Assembly: GCA_905182985.1 (NCBI GenBank)
Contig: CAJJDN010000029.1
Span: forward strand, 126,662-190,661
Source of the DNA: Paramecium sonneborni
Taxonomy: Eukaryota > Ciliophora > Oligohymenophorea > Peniculida > Parameciidae
Direction: 5' to 3'
DNA length: 64,000 bases
Part shown: positions 26,982 through 38,451 of the stretch, piece after piece
How the letters are laid out: every line of letters begins with the position of its first letter
How positions within the stretch are numbered: the stretch's first letter is position 1
The notes under the pieces: model-generated
Told to the model about the DNA's origin: nothing
Databases searched by the model: none
The model's input: only the letters and a program-made list of their open reading frames with translations
Position numbers and translations under genes: made by a program

Positions 26982-27814
26982 ATGATTGACATCTAAATTA
27001 TTAAAGAAGGAATAGGAGACACACCTAGATTAAATGAAGAAGTCTTCTGTAATTATACAATTTTTATTTTAGTTTTTTTTATTGCTCATAATAATAATGG
27101 AGAATTACTTACCGGTTCATAACATACAGCTACTAAAACAATTATTGGAAGAGGATGGATTAAATCAGAAATTGAAGATGCTCTTATTAAAATGAAATAA
27201 GGAGAACGCAGTATCATCAAAATATATCATTCACCTGCTACCAAAGTAATTATGTACAATATAAAAGGAATTTTATGATCAATATGAAATTGAGATTATT
27301 AGGATTGGAAGAAAGAAAGATAACCCATGGCATTTAGAAGGACAAGAAGTTTTTGAAAAAGCTTTAGAATTAAAAGGCTTAGGCAATTCTGATATTAAAC
27401 AATAAAAATATCTAGAAGCTTAAAATAAATATTTGGAATCACTAAATTTAATTAAAACAGAATACTGTGATAAGGAATTAGAACTATAAGGATAATTAAG
27501 ATCTAATCTATCTCTTACACATCTAAAAAACAAATAATTTGAACTATGTATCAAATAAGCATCAACAGTCTTAAAAGAATAACCTTAAAATGTTAAATTA
27601 TTACATAGAAGAGCTGTAGCTTCAATTTAAATAGATGATTTCGATAGTGCTAAGTAAATTTTATTGTAATAGTAGATCTGATTTGAAATTAGCTAATTAA
27701 TTGGATCCATAAAATGAAGAAGTTATAAAGGAGTTGCAGAGTATTGGAGAAAAAGAAAAATAGATAAGAAAGAAATAATAAGATAGAGCAAAGAAAATGC
27801 TTTTTGGAGAATGA
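26982..27814 (+). CDS. FKBP-type domain plus TPR co-chaperone-like protein
   Basis: Predicted 254-aa protein; introns 27049-27072, 27246-27267 and 27654-27675 give 255 codons. The N-terminal ~90 residues resemble an FKBP prolyl isomerase (IIKEGIGDTPRLNEE, then HNNNGELLTGS, IIGRGWIKSEIEDALIKMKQ, GERSIIKI). The rest holds about three TPR motifs (VFEKALELKGLGN, YLEAQNKYLESLNLIKTEYC, LYL-type helices, AVASIQIDDFDSAKSDLKLA), and the end is Lys-rich. The FKBP part is short, and I do not see the full set of aromatic active-site residues, so isomerase activity is doubtful. Similar proteins (FKBP4/5, AIP) dock on Hsp90 through TPRs. It is probably a cytosolic co-chaperone. Confidence 0.82.
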
Positions 27815-27854
27815 ACATTAATAATAATATATTGATATTAATACTTTTTACAAT

Positions 27855-28326
27855 ATGTTAATCAGTTCTAGTGACTTTGTTAAAACTTGTTTATTTTTTC
27901 AGAAATCTATAGAAATTGATTGTACAGCATTTGAATGTCAATTTTAATTAAAATTTTTTAATTAATTTATAATTAAGTGGTATAAAAAGGATGGTTATTA
28001 TCAATGTGCAAATTATCTGTCAAAACAAATATAATACATTATTTGTTCAGATCTACTTACATTAGTTACATGCAATAATATATAAGTAGATGGTTATGAA
28101 TGTGTTTGGAAGAGCATAAGTAATGAATATGTAACATTTTAAATGAATAATTATGATGATGCTTCAGATTTAAGTGATTTTGAGATTCAACAGTATTCTT
28201 AGCTTCAATAAAATAATTGCACTGGGAACACCTTTTTGGAATAAGGTAAAAAATTAAAGTATTTAATGTGAAGTATCTGCTAAACTAATTTTATTGAATT
28301 TAATTTTGTTTATCATTTCATTCTGA
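27855..28326 (+). CDS. Small Cys-containing protein with hydrophobic C-terminus
   Basis: Model of 147 residues: ATG 27855, one intron 28246-28273, TGA 28324-28326, length exactly divisible by three. About nine Cys are spread along the chain (for example IDCTAFECQF, YYQCANY, LVTCNNIQVDGYECVW). The C-terminus is a hydrophobic block, KLILLNLILFIISF, directly before the stop and preceded by a small-residue stretch; this resembles a GPI-anchor signal. No clear signal peptide is visible at the modelled start, so the true 5' end may differ. It ends 41 bp before the next start on the same strand. The two might be parts of one gene, but I found no splice that joins them. Family unknown. Confidence 0.5.
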
Positions 28327-28367
28327 ATCAATTAAAATATAAATATTAATTTTTAACAATCTATTTG

Positions 28368-30601
28368 ATGAAATAAATTGCAGATAACGACAACTACTCA
28401 ATTGATGGTATCAATTTACATTTCTCATTTCTAGGTTGGAATTTTGATGAAAAGTCCAGATTCATTAAATATACTAAGTTTGTTATTCCTTTTGCTATCC
28501 TAATCAACATTTACCTTATTGTCATTACTTTTTTATATTAGACTATCTATCCATAATATTTCTATGAATCATTACTTTACTCTTCAATCTATGGAATATC
28601 TCTTTCAATCTTCAATCTATTTTGGAAATAAGAAAGTATAATTATTTTTAACCTTTAGAGGATTCCATCTTCAGACAACTATCTTTTGTTTTAAATGGCT
28701 TAATGATTATATTAACACTCTCATAGATCATTTTCTTTATTGCTTCCTTTGATGCTGATTACAATTACAAAATTGCATAAAATTCAACTTATGTCAATCA
28801 TATATAGGAATGGCAACAATTTACACTTTTATTTCGTTCCATCATTTTAGCCCTATTTCTTCTTCTAATATCCTATCTATACATCACATATAGTCTCTAT
28901 CTTTGTTAAGATTAATAAAATCTTATGATAGCTTTGCATATTTATAATACTCTATTTTTTATTACAGGAATAGCTATCAATCACTATTCTAAATTAATTG
29001 GATTCTAATTAATCTTGTTAATTTTATTAATCTTAACAAGTTCATTAATATATAGTGCTAATCTAAAGAAAATTAAAATATCTTATTTCACTATTGGAGC
29101 TATTTTACTCTTTTATCTAATACTTAATCAATACTAACACTTTTTAAATGTGAGAATTGCTAAATCAAATAAAATATCAGTCTTGAATGATTGTGCAACT
29201 CATTTAAGAAATATACATATGGATTTTTTATTTTCCAATACTAATTGTAAAAAATATGTTGAGAATACAATTTGCACTGATGATCAAAAAGCCTTTATGT
29301 GGGAATTCGATACTAAAATACCTATTTCTTAGAGAGATACTAAATTAGGATGTTTGAATATTAATTGTTGTGGAATTGTTGCTGATAGATCTAAATTCAA
29401 ATTAAATGTCATTACTTTAGTACATTAATTAATTGGATTTGCTACTCTAACCCTCATTATGTACATATCATAGAAACCTCCATTATTAAATTCTGAGATT
29501 AAAATTTATGATTTCATTTTTGGAAGTATTCATTTATTTTTAATAATCTTAATAATCTTTCTTTTTAGTAAAGAGATTAATTAAGATATAAATAAATTTA
29601 ATTCACTATCAACTACTAAATATTTAGATTTACCAAAAGGATGCAATTTGATCAAAAATTTTGTTACTCTTAACTGCTAATTTATATATTGCAACAACAT
29701 AGAATTAATAATCGAATCTGATTTCCCTCTTTATTTTTATAGATTAAGTAATTAGGAAGAATTTTATGTTGATGATTCAAATTTAACAGAATTAAAATTC
29801 ATAGGCAAATTTGATGCCATTTAAGATTATATCTATCAAAATGTATATCATTTTTTTTATATTTAGATCTATTTGTGTGTAACTAGTAAAACAGTAAATA
29901 TAGATTTTACAGTAAAAAAATCTACTAGGCTGCTCAAAGAAGTCACATAAAGTATTCCAACTTAAAATTTAGACATACTTAAAAAATTATAAGTAGTTAA
30001 ATTTTGGTAATTAGAGTGTTAGTTAAACATCAATTCAAACTTCACTTTAATATTACTTAATCCAATCACTAATTTTGAATATATAAGGATTCAAAATTAG
30101 AGCATCTTAAATTTTGTTTAAGAATAATCTTATATATTAATAATAAATGCGAAAGATTATATTTCTTACGAACAAAATATTATTATAAATAAGAATACTT
30201 TAATAAAAATAAATCTCATTTAATAATAGAAATAACTATCAATTATTTTGTAGGGATCAAAATAATCTATATTAGGTACAACATTTGCTACTAGTATATA
30301 TAAAGAATACACAACTTCGAAATGGTTCGGATCTAATAATTTTATGAGCTTAGAATAAATAGATGATACAACTTAATTAATAAAAATAAATAATGTTGAT
30401 TATCCTATTTTAGTTTTTATAATAAATCCCAATTATGATGCATTATTGACAATTTATAATGAAGATCAAATATTATACAAATCGTATGCCAATTAATAGA
30501 ACAATACATAATCAGTTTTATGTTTATAAGGTAATAAGATTAATTAATTAAAATCGCAAACAATTAATAAATTATTGCCTAATAGTCTTATTTGTAAATG
30601 A
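28368..30601 (+). CDS. Large polytopic membrane protein (736 aa), unknown family
   Basis: ATG 28368, one intron 28636-28658, TGA 30599-30601, exactly 737 codons. Residues about 35-290 contain roughly seven hydrophobic spans (for example FVIPFAILINIYLIVITFLY, LILLILLILTSSLIY, ISYFTIGAILLFYLIL). A Cys-containing loop follows, with CATHLRNIHMDFLFSNTNC and LGCLNINCCGIVADR. Two more spans come next (LIGFATLTLIMYIS and SIHLFLIILIIFLFS). The last 300 residues are soluble, with beta-strand-like patterns and much Gln/Asn/Ile. The arrangement resembles ciliate-specific multi-span proteins with a large exposed tail. I do not recognise a transporter or receptor signature. It follows a small surface-like gene closely, perhaps co-expressed. 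Confidence 0.75.
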
Positions 30602-30824
30602 TTACTATATAATATTTGAATAAAAATTTATTAAATTTATTTTTATATTATATTATTTTTTTGAAAATCGTGGTTCTAATTTAGATAGAAGAAATCAAAA
30701 TGGTTTATTGATTAAGTCCTTGAAAAATTTGGCATATTTTTTAGAATTTTTAATTAGATAAGAAAATAATTAGAGCCATTTTGAAAGTTGATATTGGAAA
30801 TTAATTATTAAAATTATCAAATAA

Positions 30825-32261
30825 ATGATTAATTAATAATCTGATAAAAAATTTGTCGAAATTCTGACACCAATTTTATCAGATTAAGAAGAGGAGAATT
30901 CGAATGAGAAACAATACTAGACTTTGTAAATGAGTATTTAATAATAATAGATAACTTTTGTATATGTCTCCTAATTTATTGATTAAATTATGGCCTGATA
31001 TCAAGAAGTAATTAGGATTTTTAAAGTCAGCATACAATAATTTGACTCCTTTTGGTGTGTAATAAATAATAGAAGATATTTACTGTTTGCATTTCCCAAA
31101 TGTAAAATATTTGAATTAAACTAAGCCATAATAAATTAAGAACAAAATTAATTTCAAAAATTTCTCTCTAGCTTTAGATGGATTTCCATAAAAAAAAGAA
31201 TTCTTATAAAAAATACCATAAATAGCTGATTTGGCTCTAAAATTAGATTATGAGTTTAAAGATTATCTGAGCATGCTTTTAGATAGAGTAGAGTTAAAAA
31301 GAATATAAGTAGCAATATTATTGGCAAACATGTTTTTATGTTCGATGCACTTATAACCTGATTTTAGAGCATTGCCTCCAGTTTTTGTAATGGGAAGATT
31401 ATTTAATAGATAAAGTGAAGATAGTGCATAAAATAATAATAAGATTTAAAAGATAAGATGTTTATTTTATTATTTTTTGCATGTATTTTCACCAGATTTT
31501 AAAGAATAAGAAAAAATAGTATTTATAAGAAAAAAGCAAAATTTGACAATAGGTAGTAATCCATTATGTGAATTTATATATTGTGAGTATGGATAGATGG
31601 AGAATGCATCAGATTTTTATATAGTTGATTTTGCAAATAAAAAAATAGGTGGTGGAGTATTAAATTTAGGATGTGTGTAAGAAGAGATATTATTTTTATG
31701 TCATCCTGAAGCATTAGCATCATTATTAATAACAACAGAAATCCAACAAGATGAATCAATAATTATAGAGAAAGTTAATAGACTTATAATGTATGATGGC
31801 TATAGAGATAAATTTGAATGTAAGGGTACTGTTAAATAAATTAGAAGTGTGAATTTTATTGTAAGAAATTATTATTATTATGATAGTGTATAGATGCTGG
31901 AGATTATAGTGATAATTACTCTTATTAATATAAAAATTACAAAAGAGAATTGATTAAATCATATAGTGGGTTTTATGGAATCCAAAAGATATGTACTGGA
32001 AAATGGGGTTGTGGAGCTTTTGGAGGTGAATGGCAATTAAAAGCTTTAATACAATGGGTTGCTGCATCGTTAGGAGGATGCCAATAATTACTTTTTATTA
32101 ATGATGAATCTTACCCATTCAATTAGGCATTCAATTTGATAAAAAGCCTAAATTCTAATTAATTATGGGAATAAATATAAAAATATTGTTAGAAAAAATA
32201 ACAAGATGAATTAAGCAATATAAATGCTATTGATTTTATATTGTCTCAAAAATAATTTTGA
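30825..32261 (+). CDS. Poly(ADP-ribose) glycohydrolase (PARG)
   Basis: Hydrolyses poly(ADP-ribose) chains made by PARPs during DNA repair and signalling. The 461-aa model uses introns 30926-30950 and 31861-31886, with a spliced length of exactly 462 codons. The catalytic signature at about residue 267 reads GGGVLNLGCVQEEI, matching the PARG loop with its tandem glutamates, followed by FLCHPEALASLL. Further family motifs are IMYDGYRD, CIDAGDYSDNYS, KRELIKSYSGF, TGKWGCGAFGGEWQLKALIQ and WVAASLGG. The N-terminal helical domain is present. This is a short, single-domain form without the long regulatory N-terminus of animal PARG, as in other protists. Catalytic residues appear intact, so activity is expected. 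Confidence 0.92.
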
Positions 32262-32545
32262 TTTTAAAGTTATATATATACTCTAATATATTATTAATTT
32301 GTCATTGAACATAAAACTGTTAAACTTAGTTTGATGTTTATTTTTCAATTCATGAATTTAATTGATTCTAATATTGCATGTTTCAGTATTCAAATAATAG
32401 ATATAGATGATACATCATTTAACGCTTTAATTTTTATAAGTGTATGAAATTATTAGAATATTTGAAAATTCCGTTTATCTAGAATTCATATTTATTTTAT
32501 AATAAAATCTATATATTGTAATAGTAAAATAAAAATATAATTTAA

Positions 32546-35259
32546 TCATTTTTATTTAAGTTTATTTAGACTTCCACTCTTTACCATATCATAAATTTAA
32601 TTCTTTAATGGTTGTTAACACTAAAGTATTTTATTATAACTTAATATTATGCCTGTTATCAATGCAACAGAATCTTATAATGCTAATCCTGAAGCTTTGC
32701 TTTAAAACAATCCCATATTATGCTCTGAACACAATTATAAGAAAGTATCTTGGAGTTTACTATCTATATCAATCTCTTCATTTCTTAACACATTTTCTTT
32801 TAATTTAGCTAATTTTTTCGCCGTTTCTATAAAGTCCATAATGCACTAATTTTATTAATCAAATTTATTTTTATATAACATATTTAGTATTCTTCTCATT
32901 TCCTTAGAGTTATTTATTAAATTATATTCATATTTTTTTGTCATTGAACTTTTTATAACTTCAAATATATTTGTTATATTAGGAAACCCATTCTTTAATT
33001 TTTCCTAAAGAATTCTTAGAGATTCTTATCTTACTAAATCAATTGAACGATTTTCATCAACCATTCCTTCAGAAAACATAGAAATCATTATATATACAAA
33101 AACATTAGTATATTCTCTTAACGAAAAAGGAGTTGAATTGAAATTCTCTAGAAGATTCTTACAATTATCATAATCAGGATGCTTTGCAATAACATTTTTA
33201 AGATGCTCAATTGCTTCATTTTCAAAGTCTTATGTTTGCAATACTTATGCATATTTTAAATGGTATTTCTCAACATTTTCATTTAAATTAATAGCTTTTG
33301 AAAACATTACAACTGATTGTTCTAAATTTTATTTTGTATATAATAATTATCCTAGTTCAAAAAGTAACTCAGGATCTTAATCATTTATTTTTATTGCCTA
33401 TTATAAATCTTAAATTGCTTCATCGAATTCTTATACTTATATTCTGGTTTTTGCTATTATTAATTTCAATATTTACCTCTTAATGTATAAAACTTAGGAT
33501 TATCATGTTCCAATGCTATTGCTTGATCATATAATAATTTTGCTTCTTTAAAATTTCCTTGCTATTCCTATAATTGAGCCTTTTCTGCATAAAATCTTGC
33601 ATTATTTGGTTTCATTTTTATCAATCTATCATACATATTTGTAGCAGGCTAAATATTATTATTATCTCTATATGCATTTGCAATTTTTAGCATTAAATCC
33701 TCATTCTTAGGTTTTAATTACAAAGCTGAATCAAAATTGGTTTTTGCAGAAAAGAATTATTATCCAAGCAAATGACAATAACCTTTAATGTTTCATAATT
33801 AATACCTTTTTCATAGAATATATCTGATTTTTCAGAAGCATCTTTTAACTATTTCAATATCATATCATAGCACAAAACTGCATGATCAAAATCTTTTATT
33901 TGAGCTAAGCAAAGAGCTATGCTTATATTTTATTATTTACCCTTATTTTTAAGAGCTATTATATTCTTTTAGTCGAAATTAAGACTTTTGTCAAAATCTT
34001 CAATTGCCTATGAATATTGTTTTTAATTCATCAAAGCCAATCCTCTGTAATAATGGATTGATTGATCTCCAAATCCTAATTAAATTATCTTATCACAACA
34101 ATCACTAAGTTAATAATACAGCTATAAAGTTGAACTAATTTTAGCCATAATTTTTAGTGTTTTTATATCATAAGGATTTATATTAATAATCTAATTAAAA
34201 TATGTCATGGATTTGTGTAATTAATTTATATTGTAAAGACACATCCCCATTCCATAAAGTGAATCCATATTATTTGGATCATATTCCAATACTTCTTGAC
34301 AAAATTTCATTGATTTATCAAACTATTTTAATCCATATAATGCTTGGCCTAATATGACATAATATTATCAATTACTTTTACAATTTAATATTACTGATTT
34401 TATTCTTGGAATTTTCTAATCTCCTGCGTTATCTAAAAATTCAAATAGTTAATCATATTTCTTTTGACGTAAATATAAATTTGTGATAGCATTTATTGCC
34501 TCAGAATATTTTGGATCTACTTTTAGTGCTTCCTCATAATACTATAGACCTTATTCAAATTTTTACTGTCTTACAAGTAAATGGCCTAATATCAAATTAA
34601 CAATTTACCATAATTTAGGAGAGCTGCTTTATCCTTATTTTTTATTTTCAAAGCATTCTAAAAATATGAATCAGCAATTTCAAAATTATTTAACATCAAA
34701 TTTATAAAACCTACCCCAAAATTACCTTCAAATGATTTTTCATTCCTCTCAATCAATTTATTAAATATAACTAACGCTTCTTCATACTTTTTCTCTAATG
34801 TATAAATATTTCCTAATTTAATTATATTACTTATCTTACCCATTTCTGCAAGAGCATGAGAATGTTAAGAATCAATTTCAACAGCTGCCTTACAATAAAA
34901 AAGAGCCTAAGATAGATCATTTAGTCCAAGATAAGCCAAACCTAAGTTAAGGAATAATTTAATCAAATACCTTTAAAGTACAATGCATCAGCTACATTTG
35001 GTTGTTTCTCTAATAATTAATCTAAAATATCAATTGCTTCTTTATACTATTATTTCTTTAATAGTCCAAAAGCTAATTTATTAGGTAAAACATACAATTG
35101 CTTAATTAAGAGTTATTTTTAAAGGTAAAGATTTTTGGAGAACCATCAGCTTTCCCTATTGCTAAGATTATAAGAAAAAAAAAATTACAAGTTAATGATG
35201 ATTAATTATGTTCCATCTAATCTACCTCATTTTTTTTTTCTTTTGTTGCTCCACTTCCC
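32546..35259 (-). CDS. TPR-repeat protein (about 870 aa)
   Basis: ATG 35259 (MGSGATKEKKNEVDQ) to TGA 32546-32548. Introns at complement 35162-35188, 35073-35095 and 34942-34970 were resolved; more are likely further on. From about residue 45 the chain is a long array of TPR units, for example GLLKKQQYKEAIDILDQLLE, ALYFKGLAYLGLNDLSQAL, LEKKYEEALVIFNKLIE and SFEGNFGVGFINLMLNNFEI, continuing for over 600 residues. The C-terminal part (KENVLRNEEIDIDSKLQD..., ending SGSLNKLKQK) is helical and non-TPR. TPR arrays are protein-binding scaffolds, used in intraflagellar transport, anaphase-promoting complex and glycosyltransferase systems. No catalytic domain was seen, so the partner is unknown. Confidence 0.82.
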
Positions 35260-36359
35260 ATTATTATTATTATTTATTAATGATATATAACTTCAAAGTC
35301 TAATCGAACTTTATAGAGTTAAAATTTAGAAAAAAAACGTAAAAAATATCAATTTTTATAATATATGTATCTAATGCATCAATTTACATTTTAAAGAAAA
35401 AATTATTGTAATTAGATCAAGATTTTTTATTTTTAATATTATCTCTAAATTATTAAATACTATGATCAAAAATAAATTAAATCCAATAATCAATGAGAAG
35501 ATTTAATTAGCTTCTAAACAAACCTTTTTAATAATTTTCAACATATTATCTAAAGTGTGAATCACTTAGATGTATGGAAAAAAAACTATTATTAATATTT
35601 AGCTATTCCAATTAGTAAAATATAAAATCTAAAATTTATCAATAATATCCCATTCTTTTAGTTAAATAAGGGAATGATACAGGCCATACATAATATTTAG
35701 AATACATTAAACAATGTTCTTATAAAATAATTTGAATGATTCATAAAAATAGTGAAACTTAGAATGCATTTATGAAAATGGAATTTACTTTTATTGTTAT
35801 AAAAATTAATTTTAGATTATAATAGTTTATCCAAATAGAAGTTTGTTTTAAAGTGTATTGGTTAATTCTAGAATTTATTCTAACAATGCTAAATATTTTA
35901 AATTGGAAGTAAACAATATATTTTTCATAAAAATTAATAGTTTTATTAAATGAATAATTCAAATACTTTTCTTTTTTTTCATAAGTTATCTATGATTAAA
36001 TTATGACATATTAATTGTAAAGCAGCGACAATTAATAAGTATATAATAATTTCTCAATTTTTACTTAGTTATTATAGTGATTATCTTTTGTTAAATATTT
36101 TTCTATTTTCATATTAATAAATAATACTTTATGAAAGTACTAGAAATTAGTATTATAATTAAATCAAAATTTTAGATATATGTATAAAGACAAAAAACAT
36201 TTAGGAAGTCATTAAAATTATTTTTAGAAAAAATGAATTCTTGATTGGATAAGATCCCATTTTATATATATGAACAATTTAAAATAAAATTAGATTTAGT
36301 GAAGAGTTGTGAATAGAAAATGAAAAAGTTTATTGGAATAAATCCAATTCATAATAAAT
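35260..36359. other. 1.1-kb AT-rich intergenic region
   Basis: Divergent upstream region between the TPR gene (-) and the QDPR-like gene (+). No frame gives convincing protein, and short open frames here are expected by chance in such AT-rich DNA. This is one of the longest gene-free stretches in the left half and may hold a non-coding RNA or a larger promoter, but I see no supporting motif. Confidence 0.5.
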
Positions 36360-37094
36360 ATGTCAAAAAATAATAAATTAATAGATGTGGCTAAATATTT
36401 AAGAAGGTTTTTTTACAGAGTTTAGAATTTTTTTGAATATAGAATGTTAGTGAATTAGAAGCATATTCTATTAGTAGGAGGGAATAATAATCCATTGACA
36501 CCCATGTTATATTAAAATTTTTATCAAAACTGGTAAATTGGACATTTGGGTTTATAGGATGAATTAGCGATAAAACCTAATTTTTAATTAGATTAGGAGG
36601 ACGAATTATAAAAATTAGTTGATTAAGCAAAAATTCGTAGTGCTCATTATGATGCGATTATAATTTTGGAAGATAGGAATGGAATATAAGAATAAGAAGA
36701 TAAATTTGAGATGCATAATATGTATAAAGGTGAAATGAAGAGAGCATTAATAGCTAGTCATTTAGCAACAAAAATACTTGCTTCAAATGGAATGGTTTGT
36801 TTTACTCTAGATTAGAGAAGTTATTTTGAATAAAAATAGGAATAGAATTAATCAACAGGAAAAGTGATGAAAGATTGTTAGATAGCACATTTATGTACAA
36901 ATTTAGGAGAGAGAGAGGATTTAGAGACTGATACATTAGTAATTGGCGCTTTGATAGAAGATGATAAATTGAATGATATAGTAAAATACTTGAAATTATG
37001 GGCTGATGGAATAAAAAGACCAGCAAGTGGAACATTTGCTCATTTCAAATATAGTAGTCATAAAAGGCCAATTGTTTATCCTGAATTATTATGA
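36360..37094 (+). CDS. Dihydropteridine-reductase-like short-chain dehydrogenase
   Basis: Intronless frame of exactly 245 codons (244 aa, the usual length of quinoid dihydropteridine reductase, QDPR). After a 30-residue N-terminal extension comes a Rossmann-like strand-turn (HILLVGGNNNPLTPMLY). The middle contains MKRALIASHLATKILASNGM, which matches the SSHLATKHL helix of QDPR, and the end has LKLWADGIKRPASGTFAHFK, matching the ITGKNRPSSGSL end of that family. The glycine pattern of the first turn is unusual, and the YxxxK catalytic pair is not obvious, so it may bind NAD(P) without the classic reaction. QDPR recycles tetrahydrobiopterin for aromatic amino-acid hydroxylases. Confidence 0.75.
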
Positions 37095-37262
37095 TGATGA
37101 ATAAATATATGGTTAATAATAGATTAAAGAATACATATGCTTTGTTGATTAAACCTTGAGGTTGTTAGATTGACATCTTAATAAAGACAAATATATATTG
37201 AATATTTATAAAGACTGTAATTTAGAATACTTATTTTTGGTTTATTAAATATAATAATAATA

Positions 37263-38414
37263 ATGCAAAAGGTTTTAAGGTTTCATTTTGGTGTCTTGTC
37301 AAGACCTAAATTACACATATATGATAGAGGTAGCAAACACACTCCATCAGGAATCAGAGCTACAATACATGGAGGTACTAGTTTTTCAGGAATATACATG
37401 GGTGGTATACTTGGAAATATTGGTTCTGAATTAATATTCCCTCATAATCATTAGTAAAAAATTTGATTGATCTATATAGATACAATTATGAAGATCATGT
37501 AAGAGAATTGAAAACAACATCTGGACCAGGTCAAAATTGGCTTTTACATGATATGAATTATGATAATAAAGAAATGATAGAATGGACTATGAAAAATTCA
37601 AATGTAGTAGTAAATTTACTTGGACCAAGAAAACATCTTAAAAATAGAAAAGATTTTGAATGGATTAATATAATAGTACCAAAAAGAATAGCAGAAGCTT
37701 GTGCTAAGAATCCAGGAGTGATTAGATTAATTCATTTTTCAGCTTGTGGTGCAAATCCTCATGCAGAATCTTTAGATCTTTAAACAAAATATATAGGTGA
37801 ATAAGAAGTATTATATATAAAAATATATAGGTACTTAATGCTTTTCCAAATGCTACAATATTTAGACCTAGTGTAATGGTAGGAGATAATGACGATTTTG
37901 CTTATCACTGGCAAGTGTAAAAGAGATACTTTCATAATTTCAATATTGTTCCAGATAATTGTTAAGCTAAAAGATAACCTGTATTTTGATAAAATTGATA
38001 AAGATATTTGTTTAAGATGTTGCTTAAGCAATGTTAAATGCATTGAAAATGCCAGAAACAATAGGTTAGACATATGAATTGGGAGGACCTCATGTTTATA
38101 CATTGTTAGAATGCTATGAAATGTTTCACAATATTGTTTAAAGACCTCCAAAATTGGCTCATGTTGATAAATAATTATTATTGAAGATTGGTATTAAGAT
38201 TACTATTTAATTTATAGCTTAATATATTCCAAATTGGAAATATTTTAATATTGATTACATTCTGAAACACGGAGATGATATGATAGTTCAATAAGGATCT
38301 AAAACTATTGATGATTTATGTGTTAGACCTCTCTCACTTACTTAAGCTCTTTAAAATATATTCTGGGATATTTAAGCAAGATATGGAGGTTCAAGTGAAT
38401 TATATGAGAGATGA
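37263..38414 (+). CDS. Mitochondrial complex I subunit NDUFA9-like
   Basis: The 350-aa product resembles the 39-kDa NDUFA9 accessory subunit of NADH:ubiquinone oxidoreductase, an atypical short-chain dehydrogenase relative that holds a nucleotide near the matrix arm. Introns 37454-37479, 37808-37830, 37981-38003 and 38191-38217 give exactly 351 codons. Signature parts: a Rossmann start HGGTSFSGIYMGGILGNIG, NSNVVVNLLGPRKHLKNRKD, RLIHFSACGANPHAESLD, ATIFRPSVMVGDNDDF, and FVQDVAQAMLNAL, the equivalent of the VVDVSKGIVNAV segment. The N-terminal MQKVLRFHFGVLSRPKL is basic and amphipathic, as expected for a mitochondrial targeting peptide. Intact. Confidence 0.9.
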
Positions 38415-38451
38415 ATTTATATATCTAAAGTTATGGAAAATAATCATAATA

